64,000 bases of DNA from Pectobacterium cacticida (lineage in GTDB: Bacteria > Pseudomonadota > Gammaproteobacteria > Enterobacterales > Enterobacteriaceae): NCBI RefSeq assembly GCF_036885195.1, contig NZ_CP133656.1:2604001-2668000 (forward strand), given 5' to 3'. The position numbers were made by a program, and so were the translations under genes. Below are positions 46,301-54,790 of this stretch, in pieces (the stretch's first letter is position 1; every line of letters begins with the position of its first letter). The notes under the pieces are model-generated. The model saw only the letters and a list, made by a program, of their open reading frames with translations. It was not told where the DNA came from and ran no database searches.

Positions 46301-46509
46301 GGGTCCGCCCGAAAATGATGACCGTGGCAACGATTATCGCGGGGCTACTACCCATCATGTGGGGCGATGGGAGCGGTGCCGAAATCATGCGGCGGATTGC
46401 CGCGCCGATGTTAGGCGGGATGGTCAGTGCTCCTATCCTATCGATGCTAGTCATCCCAGCGGTTTATCTCATATTGCACCAAAGGGATGACGACTTGCTG
46501 AAACGGTAA
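43372..46509 (+). CDS. cusA: CusA-like Cu(I)/Ag(I) RND efflux pump
   Basis: The proton-driven inner-membrane pump of the heavy-metal RND class, 1045 residues. It shows twelve membrane segments, the HME start RWSLKNRLLVLLAALL and TPLDALPDLSDVQVIIR, the proton-relay segment GGIAIAIGAMVDAAIVMIEN, and the Cu/Ag methionines seen in CusA: LLYMPSTLPG, LTMFEST and LDMLATGIKSP. This supports monovalent Cu/Ag rather than divalent metals. No cusRS or cueR gene lies nearby, so control must come from elsewhere. Confidence 0.95.
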   Translation: MIAYVIRWSLKNRLLVLLAALLMAAWGLLSLQKTPLDALPDLSDVQVIIRVSYPGKAPQVVENQVTYPLTTTMLSVPGAKTVRGFSMFGDAYIYVLFADGTDPYWARSRVLESLSQVQSSLPNEAKTALGPDATGVGWIYEYALVDRSGRHSLADLRGLQDWLLKYELKTIPDVAEVASVGGMVKQYQIVVDPERMRAQNITHQQIVSAVQAANQEDGGSVLELGEAEYMVRTAGYLKTAHDFNHVIITIRDGIPVLLQDIATLREGPEMRRGIAELNGEGEVAGGIIIMRYGKNALNTLHAVKARLQEIQRSLPAGVEIVPTYDRAQLIEHAIDTLSVKLLEEFVVVAIICALFLFHFRSALVAIISLPLGILGAFIIMRYQGVNANIMSLGGIAIAIGAMVDAAIVMIENMHKVIEQWRHENPGKQPQKNEWWQLAERAAVEVGPALFCSLLIITLSFVPVFSLEAQEGRLFSPLAFTKTYAMAVAAGLGITLVPVLMGYFVRGRIPDEQENPINRWLIALYHPVLQKVLNYPKTTLLVSVLLLLLTLFPLSRLGSEFMPPLDEGDLLYMPSTLPGISVREAGRLLQQTDRLIKTVPEVASVFGKAGRADTATDPAPLTMFESTIRLKPRDRWRDGMTMDKLVAELDRTVDLPGIANVWVPPIRNRLDMLATGIKSPVGIKVNGDNLEDIQQTAAQIEQVIKQVPGVTSVLAERLAGGRYIDIAIDRQRAARYGVSVEELQSLVATLIGGQNTGETIEGRQRYPINIRYPRELRDSLQKLRDLPIVTTNGSRVVLAELADIRVSEGPPMLKSENSRLSDWIYVDLRGRDLKSAVKDMQQTVAQRVVLPEGVSLSWSGQFEYLERATEKMKVVVPFTLLIIFVLLYVTFNRIKDALLIMATLPFALIGGVWLLYLLGYNLSVAGAVGFIALAGVSAEFGIIMLLYLNHAVEKHRMLGQALTRQQLMDAIHEGAVLRVRPKMMTVATIIAGLLPIMWGDGSGAEIMRRIAAPMLGGMVSAPILSMLVIPAVYLILHQRDDDLLKR

Positions 46510-46571
46510 AGCCAATGCGTGATTTTACGCAAATAACCTGCGGATAAATCACGCGGGCTCTCGACTATCGA

Positions 46572-46601
46572 TTGCCCATCACCGTTCTCCGCCCCTATAA
46601 T
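46572..46601 (+). promoter_or_regulatory. Promoter of gpmA
   Basis: TTGCCC at 46572-46577 and a perfect TATAAT at 46596-46601 with an 18-bp spacer, about 45 bp before the gpmA ATG. A strong AGGAAGGAG ribosome site follows. Confidence 0.7.
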
Positions 46602-46646
46602 GAACCCAGTTTTCACAGAAATCTTAGGATAGGAAGGAGTTTAGCT

Positions 46647-47399
46647 ATGGCTGTAACTAAGCTGGTACTGGTAAGACACGGTGAGAGCCAGTGGAACAAT
46701 GAAAATCGCTTCACGGGTTGGTACGATGTTGATCTGTCCGAAAAAGGCCGTTCAGAAGCCAAAGCCGCGGGTAAGCTGCTGAAAGAAGAAGGATTTTCAT
46801 TCGATTTCGCTTATACCTCTGTGCTGAAACGCGCCATTCATACACTGTGGAGCATACTGGACGAGCTGGATCAAGCCTGGTTGCCAGTTGAAAAGTGCTG
46901 GAAACTGAACGAGCGCCATTACGGTGCGTTGCAAGGCTTGAATAAAGCCGAAACGGCTGAGAAATACGGTGACGAACAGGTAAAACAGTGGCGCCGCGGC
47001 TTCGCGGTTACGCCGCCGGAGTTGACGCGCGATGATGAACGTTTCCCTGGTCACGATCCGCGTTACGCTTCACTGAGTGAAAAAGAGTTACCGCTAACAG
47101 AAAGCCTGGCGCTGACTATTGAACGTGTTGTGCCTTACTGGAACGAAACCATCCTGCCGCGTATCAAGCGTGGTGAACGCGTTATCATTGCCGCTCACGG
47201 CAATTCGCTGCGCGCGCTGGTTAAATACCTGGATAATATGGGCGAAGATGAAATTCTGGAACTCAATATCCCGACAGGCGTACCACTGGTTTACGAGTTC
47301 GACGAAAACTTCAAACCTATCAAGCATTACTATCTGGGCAACGCCGATGAAATCGCTGCAAAGGCGGCGGCAGTAGCGAATCAGGGTAAAGCAAAGTAG
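46647..47399 (+). CDS. gpmA: 2,3-bisphosphoglycerate-dependent phosphoglycerate mutase
   Basis: A glycolytic enzyme converting 3- to 2-phosphoglycerate. The phospho-accepting His lies in VLVRHGESQWN (residues 7-17), with FTGWYDVDLSEKG and the second catalytic His in IIAAHGNSLRALVKYL. The start is ATG 46647, placed after the strong ribosome site; the open frame runs 25 codons further upstream. The 250 residues match E. coli GpmA. Confidence 0.97.
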   Translation: MAVTKLVLVRHGESQWNNENRFTGWYDVDLSEKGRSEAKAAGKLLKEEGFSFDFAYTSVLKRAIHTLWSILDELDQAWLPVEKCWKLNERHYGALQGLNKAETAEKYGDEQVKQWRRGFAVTPPELTRDDERFPGHDPRYASLSEKELPLTESLALTIERVVPYWNETILPRIKRGERVIIAAHGNSLRALVKYLDNMGEDEILELNIPTGVPLVYEFDENFKPIKHYYLGNADEIAAKAAAVANQGKAK

Positions 47400-47430
47400 T
47401 TCTGAATAAGAAAAGCGTTGTGATATTTCT

Positions 47431-47453
47431 ATGGCGAGCGTTCTGCTCGCCAT
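47431..47453. terminator. Terminator between convergent gpmA and aroG
   Basis: A perfect 9-bp stem ATGGCGAGC/GCTCGCCAT with a 5-nt loop, 31 bp past gpmA. Short T-rich flanks on both sides suit both convergent genes. Confidence 0.7.
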
Positions 47454-47487
47454 TTAATGGTTCCCGACTGATTATAACTACCTATAA

Positions 47488-48543
47488 CTACTTACTGCGG
47501 CGCTCGCGCACCGCTGCCGCCAACTGACGCAACAGAGATTCGGTATCTTCCCAGCCAATGCATGCATCCGTCACGCTGCGGCCATAGACCAGAGGTTCAC
47601 CGCTTTCCAGGCTTTGGTTGCCTTCAACCAGATGGCTTTCCACCATCACACCGATAATCGATTTTTCACCCCGCGCAATCTGCCCGCTGACATCGGTGCA
47701 AACATCCATCTGCTTTTTGAACTGCTTACTGCTGTTCGCATGACTGAAATCAATCATCACCTGCGGGGGAAGACCGGCCTTTTCCAGCCCCAGTTTCACG
47801 TCTTTAACATGCTCTGCGCTATAATTTGGCGTTTTACCGCCACGCAAAATGATGTGACAATCGTGATTACCGCTGGTGTTTACGATAGCCGAATGGCCCC
47901 ATTTAGTGACAGACAAGAAACAATGCGGTGCGCCAGCGGCCTTGATGGCGTCAATCGCGACCTTAATTGTACCATCTGTACCGTTTTTAAAACCGACCGG
48001 ACATGACAAGCCTGACGCCAATTCACGGTGTACCTGAGATTCGGTGGTACGCGCGCCGATAGCACCCCAGCTCATCAAATCAGCCAAATATTGCGGCGTG
48101 ATCATATCCAGGAACTCCCCGGCGGCGGGTAAACCCATATCATTAATGTCTAACAGCAGGCTGCGCGCAATACGTAGACCGTCGTTAATTTGGAAACTAT
48201 TATCCATGTGAGGATCGTTGATGAGGCCCTTCCAGCCAATGGTCGTGCGGGGTTTTTCAAAATAAACCCGCATGATCACTTCCAGATCGTCACTCAATGC
48301 ATTACGCAGCGCAAGTAAACGCGCGGCATACTCTTTCGCCGCTTTTGGATCGTGAATCGAACAAGGGCCAATCACGACTAGCAGCCGGTCATCATTACCG
48401 CTAAGAATATTATGAACGGCAGCGCGTGCTAACGATACCGTTTCTGCGGCTTTCTCCGTAGCTGGAAACTTCTCTAGCAAAGCAACCGGCGGCAAAAGTT
48501 CGTTAATTTCTTTAATTCTTAAATCATCATTTTGGTAATTCAT
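47488..48543 (-). CDS. aroG: DAHP synthase, Phe-sensitive type (AroG)
   Basis: First enzyme of the shikimate pathway (erythrose-4-P + PEP). Type I DAHP synthase of 351 residues with GPCSIHDPKAAKEYA, FEKPRTTIGWKGLINDP, GFKNGTDGT and the C-terminal GCxWxDT equivalent CIGWEDTE. Sequence and position point to the Phe-regulated AroG paralogue. ATG 48543 (MNYQNDDLRIKEINELLPP) is the family start; the frame is open 30 codons further up. I found no TyrR box in 48544-48864, which is otherwise featureless. Confidence 0.96.
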   Translation of the reverse strand: MNYQNDDLRIKEINELLPPVALLEKFPATEKAAETVSLARAAVHNILSGNDDRLLVVIGPCSIHDPKAAKEYAARLLALRNALSDDLEVIMRVYFEKPRTTIGWKGLINDPHMDNSFQINDGLRIARSLLLDINDMGLPAAGEFLDMITPQYLADLMSWGAIGARTTESQVHRELASGLSCPVGFKNGTDGTIKVAIDAIKAAGAPHCFLSVTKWGHSAIVNTSGNHDCHIILRGGKTPNYSAEHVKDVKLGLEKAGLPPQVMIDFSHANSSKQFKKQMDVCTDVSGQIARGEKSIIGVMVESHLVEGNQSLESGEPLVYGRSVTDACIGWEDTESLLRQLAAAVRERRSK

Positions 48544-48864
48544 AAATAATCCATCGATTCCGAAGCGGTATGTCACCCTATCCAATACACATAGCTCCGC
48601 GGTGCGGGTAGCCGAAGACACGGGGTATTTCATAATGAAGATGGACTATTATATGTCAAGCGAATGGAATCGTAGCGCTGAAATCGACGGAATTTGCGCG
48701 ATCAAATGCCCCTGATGCTTTTATTTCATCGATTATTACCAACAATTGAACCACGTAGTACAGATGTCACGCCAACGCGGTGATGATGATCTCTGCGTGT
48801 TTTAACCTCTGAGTGAACACAATGCAGAATTGCTCATCACCACCAGTAGGCATAAGGATCGCCC

Positions 48865-49584
48865 CTAACTTGCAGCCACCCTGTCGGTTTTTTCACGTGC
48901 GCTCTTAATCCATAGCCAAGAGCCGTTCAACGCGATCAACGTCAGAATTGCGTACTCAACTGCCATCGCATACACCCCCTGATAAGCGAAGATCACGACG
49001 CTGATCACATCGATCACCACCCACAGCAACCAATTTTCGACATATTTACGTGTCATCAGAATCATTGCCACAATTGACAATACCATCATGGCAGAATCCC
49101 AGAATGGGAACGCATCAGGCTGGAGACGGGGCATCTCCACCGCTAACCCCGTCGCCTGCATACCCAAAACGGCGATACGTGTCAGAAATGCAAATACCGT
49201 ATCAATGTAGAATGTCATCAGACCAATCGCCACAATACACGCAAGCGACCACCCAATCAGCTTTGGCATCGGTAGCCAGCGAATACGTAGCTCAGCTTCC
49301 TGCGAATCCGTCTTACGCGACCAAGCGAACCAACCATAGATATTGGCGGCAAAAAAGAAAATTTGCAGCAATAGGCTGGCATAAAGCTGAATCTGGAAAA
49401 AAATCACGGCAAACAGCGTGACATTAATCAGCCCAAACAAATAGTTGATGGTTTTTTCCTGGCTCGCTAACCAGATACACAGCAAACCAAATAATGTCCC
49501 TATCGCTTCTATCCAGGAAAGATCATATCCACCGTCACCCAGGGGAATGTGCACTAATATATTACTGGTACTTAAAAAATCCAT
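48865..49584 (-). CDS. pnuC: Nicotinamide riboside transporter PnuC
   Basis: A facilitator for nicotinamide riboside uptake, 239 residues with about seven membrane helices. The family marks are WIEAIGTLFGLLCIWLASQE near the N-terminus, NIYGWFAW, and ENWLLWVVIDVISVVIFAYQ near the end. It lies 53 bp downstream of nadA on the same strand, so both are likely under the NadR box upstream of nadA. Confidence 0.95.
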   Translation of the reverse strand: MDFLSTSNILVHIPLGDGGYDLSWIEAIGTLFGLLCIWLASQEKTINYLFGLINVTLFAVIFFQIQLYASLLLQIFFFAANIYGWFAWSRKTDSQEAELRIRWLPMPKLIGWSLACIVAIGLMTFYIDTVFAFLTRIAVLGMQATGLAVEMPRLQPDAFPFWDSAMMVLSIVAMILMTRKYVENWLLWVVIDVISVVIFAYQGVYAMAVEYAILTLIALNGSWLWIKSAREKTDRVAAS

Positions 49585-49637
49585 CTCACCACCCAGTTTC
49601 CACTACGGGACGCAGTTGATATTAAAATGTCCTGAAT

Positions 49638-50699
49638 TCAGGCATTCCCTTTTAGCTGTAATTTTAATGACGTCGCAAAATTCAGCATGCGATTGAGTGG
49701 AATTAATGCCCCTTCCCGCAAAGCGGCATCAACGTGAATCTCATGCATTTCACCGCCTTGATCCAGCCCATTAGCAATGGCTTCCAGGCCATTCATTGCC
49801 ATCCATGGGCAGTGGGCGCAACTACGGCAGGTAGCGCCTTCACCCGCAGTAGGTGCTTCCAGCAATATTTTCTCAGGGCAAGCCTGCTGCATCTTGTAAA
49901 AAATACCGCGATCGGTCGCCACTATCAGTTCCCGCTGTGGCAGCGTCTTCGCCGCCTGAATCAATTGGCTGGTCGATCCCACCGCGTCAGCCAGTTCTAC
50001 CACGCTCCGTGGCGATTCGGGATGAACCAATATTGCCGCATCGGGGTGTAACATCTTCATATGTCTAAGCGACTGCGTTTTAAATTCATCATGTACGATA
50101 CATGCGCCTTGCCAGCACAAGACATCTGCCCCCGTCTGCTTTTGTACATAGCTTCCCAGATGGCGGTCCGGCGCCCAAATAATTTTTTCTCCTCGACTAT
50201 CCAAATAGTCGATCAGCTCCACCGCGATGCTCGATGTAACAACCCAGTCCGCACGCGCTTTTACCGCCGCAGAGGTATTAGCATAGACCACTACTGTTCG
50301 ATCTGGGTGTGTATCACAAAAGTGACTGAACGCATCGACGGGACAGCCGAGATCAAGTGAGCACTCAGCCTCCAAAGTAGGCATCAGAATCGTCTTTTCC
50401 GGATTGAGTATCTTAGCCGTCTCCCCCATAAAACGAACGCCGGCTACTAATAGTGTCGAAGCCGAACTGGTACTGCCAAATCGCGCCATTTCCAGTGAAT
50501 CCGCCACACAGCCGCCAGTTTCTTCCGCCAGCGCCTGAATTTCAGGATCGGTATAATAGTGCGCGACTATCACGGCGTTTCTTTCCCGCAACAGCGTTTT
50601 TATTTTGCGACGATAGTGCTGCTTTTCATCAGCCGATAAGGACTTTGGCTTCGGTGGAAACGGGTAAATGGTCTCATTGCTATCAAAAAGGACGCTCAT
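49638..50699 (-). CDS. nadA: Quinolinate synthase NadA
   Basis: A [4Fe-4S] enzyme that condenses iminoaspartate and DHAP to quinolinate in NAD synthesis. All three cluster-type regions are present (TLEAECSLDLGCP, CWQGACIVHDEF, CRSCAHCPWMAMNGLEAI), plus IVAHYYTDPEIQALAEETGG. I start at ATG 50699 (MSVLFDSNETIYPFP); the longer frame adds 19 residues. The 353 residues match the family. Confidence 0.97.
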   Translation of the reverse strand: MSVLFDSNETIYPFPPKPKSLSADEKQHYRRKIKTLLRERNAVIVAHYYTDPEIQALAEETGGCVADSLEMARFGSTSSASTLLVAGVRFMGETAKILNPEKTILMPTLEAECSLDLGCPVDAFSHFCDTHPDRTVVVYANTSAAVKARADWVVTSSIAVELIDYLDSRGEKIIWAPDRHLGSYVQKQTGADVLCWQGACIVHDEFKTQSLRHMKMLHPDAAILVHPESPRSVVELADAVGSTSQLIQAAKTLPQRELIVATDRGIFYKMQQACPEKILLEAPTAGEGATCRSCAHCPWMAMNGLEAIANGLDQGGEMHEIHVDAALREGALIPLNRMLNFATSLKLQLKGNA

Positions 50700-50756
50700 T
50701 ATTGTTTTCCGCGATGACGGCTTAGGTTGCAATGCCGAATATTCATTCAGCCCCAA

Positions 50757-50774
50757 TGTTTTTTATCCTAAACA
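50757..50774 (-). promoter_or_regulatory. NadR operator upstream of nadA
   Basis: TGTTTT-TTATCC-TAAACA matches the NadR palindrome TGTTTA-N6-TAAACA with one mismatch, 58 bp before the nadA ATG. NadR repression of nadA-pnuC is known in enterobacteria. The rest of 50700-51010 shows nothing else. Confidence 0.82.
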
Positions 50775-51010
50775 AAATACCGAAAAAAATCGGCAGAGTC
50801 GCGACTTTTTTCGCTTAAGTTTACTATCTGCGAAACAACAATAGAAAACGCGAGAAGAAAGCCTTATTGAGTAGGCATAACAGGCAAGAGCAATAGCGCT
50901 GAGGAAAGGCCGATCACTAATGAAACAAGAATGACAACGTTATCAATCGATTAAAAGATAAAACCTGGCGACTGGCACTCAATTGTCAGCCGCACAGTTA
51001 CCGCGACCAT

Positions 51011-51727
51011 TTAGGCAAAAAGACGATGCCAGTACAGTGAAATGGGTATAACCAGTATCAGCGCGGGCAGGAAATTCACTACCGCAAACAATTTTATCTG
51101 TGCAATTCTTAGTCCAACAGCAATCATTATCACACCACCGCAAGCGGTGAAATCGCTCATCGTTATTGCCGTCATAAAGGGCATGATCAGCTTTGCTGAG
51201 AAGAATAACAGCGTCTGGACTATGATCTGCGGTATCGCAATTGACATCACAGCAAGACCAAGCGAGATAGAAAAAATGAGCGCAGTGAAAATATCCAAAA
51301 CCGATTTGATAATCAGTAGCTGATAATCACCGGTTAACCCTTCCGTCAAGGCACCAACCACGCCTGTTCCACTAGCACAAAATAGAACGATTAACGCGGT
51401 AAAGTTCTGGTTATAGACATCCTGCGGCAGGTGGTGGGCCTGCGTCGGCAGCAAGCGGTTCAATCCTTTCTGAATCTTCATGCCGGCCCACTGCACGCCA
51501 GATTCCATACGCAGTAACTCACCTAACGCTACGCCAACCACGATAGCCAACGCCACCGCAGGCAACTGCTGGACTTTCACTACCAAAGTTACCCCCATGG
51601 CAATAGAAACCATGGCAAATGCAGGTGGAAGACCATCCTGTAAGCGTTGAGGGATAAAACGACGTAAAGCAATACCCAATCCACTACCGATTAAGATAGC
51701 AGCACCATTTATCAACGGACCAATCAT
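51011..51727 (-). CDS. DUF554 family membrane protein (YqgA-like)
   Basis: 238 residues with about seven membrane helices. It is related to E. coli YqgA: MIGPLINGAAILIGSGLG at the start, VLFCASGTGVVGALTEGLTG and FFTA-like IFTALIFSISLGLAV in the middle, and NFLPALILVIPISLYW at the end. No function is established for this family. I prefer ATG 51727 over 51754. It stands alone between nadA and the AT-rich catabolic island. Confidence 0.88.
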   Translation of the reverse strand: MIGPLINGAAILIGSGLGIALRRFIPQRLQDGLPPAFAMVSIAMGVTLVVKVQQLPAVALAIVVGVALGELLRMESGVQWAGMKIQKGLNRLLPTQAHHLPQDVYNQNFTALIVLFCASGTGVVGALTEGLTGDYQLLIIKSVLDIFTALIFSISLGLAVMSIAIPQIIVQTLLFFSAKLIMPFMTAITMSDFTACGGVIMIAVGLRIAQIKLFAVVNFLPALILVIPISLYWHRLFA

Positions 51728-52221
51728 ATTTCTTCCTAAACCAGACGATACCATGAATATATCGGAATTCGAGAGAATAAGTGCTCGGCCATGCTGAACA
51801 CAAGGTCAACTATAGCTATATTGCATTTTATTTATTGTCGTAATTAACGAGCAATACCTTCAATCGATAGATTTTTCTGGGACGCTACGCAATTTGAGGT
51901 TTCCATCGCTATCGGAATTGCTCATTTCCCTCGCAGTACTGTGATGAAGTTTATCGCCATGGGCATAGCACTTGGCTACTCGAGAGCTTTCGATGTTGCT
52001 CATGTAAACGAGTTTTCCCACTGAGTAGCCAATTCAGGAAGATCTTGAGTCAGTTATGATTTTATACTGAGCATAGTAAATGCCTAATGCTTTGAGCAGG
52101 ATTCCGTATTTTTTGACAATCCGGGTCATTAGATATATATCACTAAACTGAACAGCCGTCTGCCATTTGTATTGGCACTTCAATATTAAATAGATTAATG
52201 TTAAATAAACTGTCCCGCCAT
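51728..52221. other. Gene-poor junction before the AT-rich island
   Basis: No recognisable gene. A 47-codon open frame on the minus strand (51860-52003, MSNIESSRVAKCYAHGDKLH ...) and a 63-codon one (52034-52225) lack family features. GC content falls here from backbone level to the low level of the island, so this is probably its right-hand edge relative to nadA. Confidence 0.5.
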
Positions 52222-53241
52222 TCACCCCTCGGAACAGGAACCTACGATATGGATTTCTGGTGAAACTTTCCTTCTAACTGGAGATAAAATATCTTTCGAC
52301 TGAAATTTATTAATAAACACATTAACGATGGCTCTGGCAATTTTATCTGCAGGCACTTCAATAACTGTTATATCTCGAAGAAGATATTTAGTTAAAACTC
52401 CACCCACAGTGCCAATCGCAAGCATGAAAACCTCATCAGGAAGATCAATCCCTACCTTATTGAAATGATAAATCATCCCTGATGCGACAATATCAGATTC
52501 ACAAAAAATTGTTTTAGGCCTATTAGACAACCTCAAATACTCTTTAGCAATATTTATGCCATCATCAAAGGAATTATGGGCACGAATAAAGTGATTGTTT
52601 TTTATAGTTATCCCTTCACTCTCACAGTATTCCATAAAAATTTTAGTTCGCTGATTTGAAGCAATAAAACTATTTTTTATACCAACGATTACTATGTCAG
52701 TTATATTTTTTTTCTTTAATACATCTATAGCACTTGAAGCTATTTCATGTGGGTCCACATATACCATAGAGTATTTTTTTGAATCACGGTTAATTAAAAT
52801 TACGGGGGAGTTTATTTTCACCGACTCTAGACACTCAATATCTTTATGAGATGCACCTGCAACTATAATACCATTACAAGAATCTTTAATTATTTCCTGT
52901 ATACTCTGCTCGATCTTATCATTATCATAAGTTTGAATAACCAATTCAAAATTAAACTCAGTCTTATGTAGTTGCAAATGAATCTCTGTAAGTAAGGAAG
53001 AAAGAATATTTGTACGGCTATCAAAAGGCCAAAATAGCACGAGTTTAGGCCGACTTCTTTCAGAGTATCTAATTTTCCGCGCATTCAAATTCGGAACATA
53101 TCCAAGAGTGCGGATCGCGTTGATGACCTTTTCACACGTCTCTGGACTTATTTTCCTAGCCTCTTGTTTGCCATTAACAATAATAGAAACGGTTGAGAGT
53201 GATACATTCGCAAGTTTAGCAACATCTTTAAGAGTAGTCAT
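52222..53241 (-). CDS. LacI/GalR-family transcriptional regulator
   Basis: 339 residues. The N-terminal LacI helix-turn-helix is clear (TTLKDVAKLANVSLSTVSII, then VNGK), with the hinge helix region RTLGYVPNLNARKI, and a periplasmic-binding-protein-like effector domain (GIIVAGASHKD; MVYVDPHEIASSAIDVLKKK). I start at ATG 53241; the longer open frame adds 27 residues with no HTH role. It is on the same strand as, but 0.5 kb downstream of, the catabolic genes. It probably controls them through the 18-bp palindrome at 60229. Confidence 0.92.
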   Translation of the reverse strand: MTTLKDVAKLANVSLSTVSIIVNGKQEARKISPETCEKVINAIRTLGYVPNLNARKIRYSERSRPKLVLFWPFDSRTNILSSLLTEIHLQLHKTEFNFELVIQTYDNDKIEQSIQEIIKDSCNGIIVAGASHKDIECLESVKINSPVILINRDSKKYSMVYVDPHEIASSAIDVLKKKNITDIVIVGIKNSFIASNQRTKIFMEYCESEGITIKNNHFIRAHNSFDDGINIAKEYLRLSNRPKTIFCESDIVASGMIYHFNKVGIDLPDEVFMLAIGTVGGVLTKYLLRDITVIEVPADKIARAIVNVFINKFQSKDILSPVRRKVSPEIHIVGSCSEG

Positions 53242-53778
53242 AATCGTTTTAGTATCTGCACATTTTCCATTAAAATAGCAGAAAGAGAAGATATTTTCCT
53301 CTACTTTTCTATATAGACGCAACTAGGGGATAGCGAGCGAGGCGAGCGTAAGCTGAGCATCAGCTGTTATTCATGCTTATCTTATGTAAGATGGTTTCCA
53401 GCCCTGCAACCATGAACTGATTTAATACATTGATTGATAATGAGAACATAGAGAACCTCTGCTGTGCTGAGTTTGTCGCGAATTTGGGCTGGTACCAGAG
53501 GTTATAGCAATACCTCTAGATACCCCTTCCCGGCAGAACGGTAAGATAAGGTCGTCAAAAATAGCCCCATTGATTCTGAAATGTTAACCCTCTGTTTTTA
53601 TATAGGCGATTATTATGGTAATAGTAAGTATAGGAATGCATTGATTTGAGTTTTTTATTATAAATGGGGATTAAAAAAACCTCTCAACTTTAATAGCAGC
53701 AAAAGAATTATTGCTGCTATATGTCATCAATACTGCGCTATTAAGAAAAATATTCCATAATGGACAGTTTTTTACATT
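53242..53778. other. Gap between regulator and dehydrogenase genes
   Basis: 537 bp with no intact gene. The part 53330-53560 has higher GC than its surroundings and may be a relic (for example of a transposon), but I could not identify it. The promoter of the regulator gene should lie here. Confidence 0.5.
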
Positions 53779-54765
53779 TTAAGTTAACTCCCAAGGACTC
53801 TTGCCAGACGTAACAAAAGAGATGAGTGATTTTAATGAAATTTCAACCATGTCTCTTACTGCTTGATCTGTGTAGAAGGATGCATGGGGTGAAATAATGG
53901 CATTAGGAAATGCTCTTAGTACAGATAGTTGACGATTGGTAAGGATGTTACAGCGATGGTCCTTATGAAAGATATCAAGCTCATTTTCAATCACATCCAA
54001 CCCGACGGCTCCAACTTTCCCTGTTTCCATACTATCGATAAGTGCTTCAGTATCGATTAACTGACCACGTCCACAGTTAATTATAACGACACCATCTTTC
54101 ATTTTATTTATTGTTTCTTTATTGATCAGATGATGGCTATTATTATCAAGCGGAAGATGTAAGGTAATCACATCACTTTTAGTCAGTAATTCATCAAGTG
54201 AAACGTACTCGGTGAACCCCTGTAGGGAGTCTTTTGGATACAAATCAAAAGCAACTAATTTGCATCCAAAACCAGAAAGATTTTTTGCAACAATTTCTCC
54301 TATCTTACCTGTGCCGATAATACCAACGGTTAAATTCTTCATTTCTCTTCCCTGAAGACCCGTTAACGTATAATCTTGCACATCATTTCTTGATATTATT
54401 TGTTTTATTTTTCTGACACTCATTAAAATTAGCATCACAGTATAATCAGCAACGCTATTGGGGGAGTAGCTTACATTAGAAATACGAATCCCATACTTAC
54501 GAGCGGCATAAATATCAATATTATTATATCCCGCACTTCTGATTGATAAATATTTAATACCGTTTCTACTCAATGACAATAATGCGTTATCATTGACAAC
54601 ATTACTACCAGGAACAGAAACAGCTAAAGTACCTTTAGCAAGATGAGCATTATGTTCAGATAGTTTCTCAGGGATTTTAATGATATCAATTTTCATTTCC
54701 TCCTGAAACTTGTCTAATAGTATCTGTTCATCGTTCCGCGCATCAAAAAAAGCTATTTTGTTCAT
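53779..54765 (-). CDS. D-2-hydroxyacid dehydrogenase (NAD-dependent, LdhA-like)
   Basis: Reduces a 2-oxoacid to the D-2-hydroxyacid or the reverse. 328 residues, close to fermentative D-lactate dehydrogenase. NAD motif VGIIGTGKIGEIVAKNLSGF (about residue 146) followed by the acidic FDLYP; catalytic Arg in INCGRGQLID, Glu in VIENELDIF and His in ISPHASFYTDQ. It is the last gene of the seven-gene set, 25 bp after the transporter. The likely role is to reduce the 2-oxoacid made by the LeuB-like enzyme. Confidence 0.9.
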   Translation of the reverse strand: MNKIAFFDARNDEQILLDKFQEEMKIDIIKIPEKLSEHNAHLAKGTLAVSVPGSNVVNDNALLSLSRNGIKYLSIRSAGYNNIDIYAARKYGIRISNVSYSPNSVADYTVMLILMSVRKIKQIISRNDVQDYTLTGLQGREMKNLTVGIIGTGKIGEIVAKNLSGFGCKLVAFDLYPKDSLQGFTEYVSLDELLTKSDVITLHLPLDNNSHHLINKETINKMKDGVVIINCGRGQLIDTEALIDSMETGKVGAVGLDVIENELDIFHKDHRCNILTNRQLSVLRAFPNAIISPHASFYTDQAVRDMVEISLKSLISFVTSGKSPWELT

Positions 54766-54790
54766 CTTAAGAATCCGCCCATAACATAAA

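Noticed and set aside
48544..48633. aroG starting 30 codons upstream
   Set aside because: The family start MNYQNDDLRI lies at 48543, and the extra residues match nothing in AroG.
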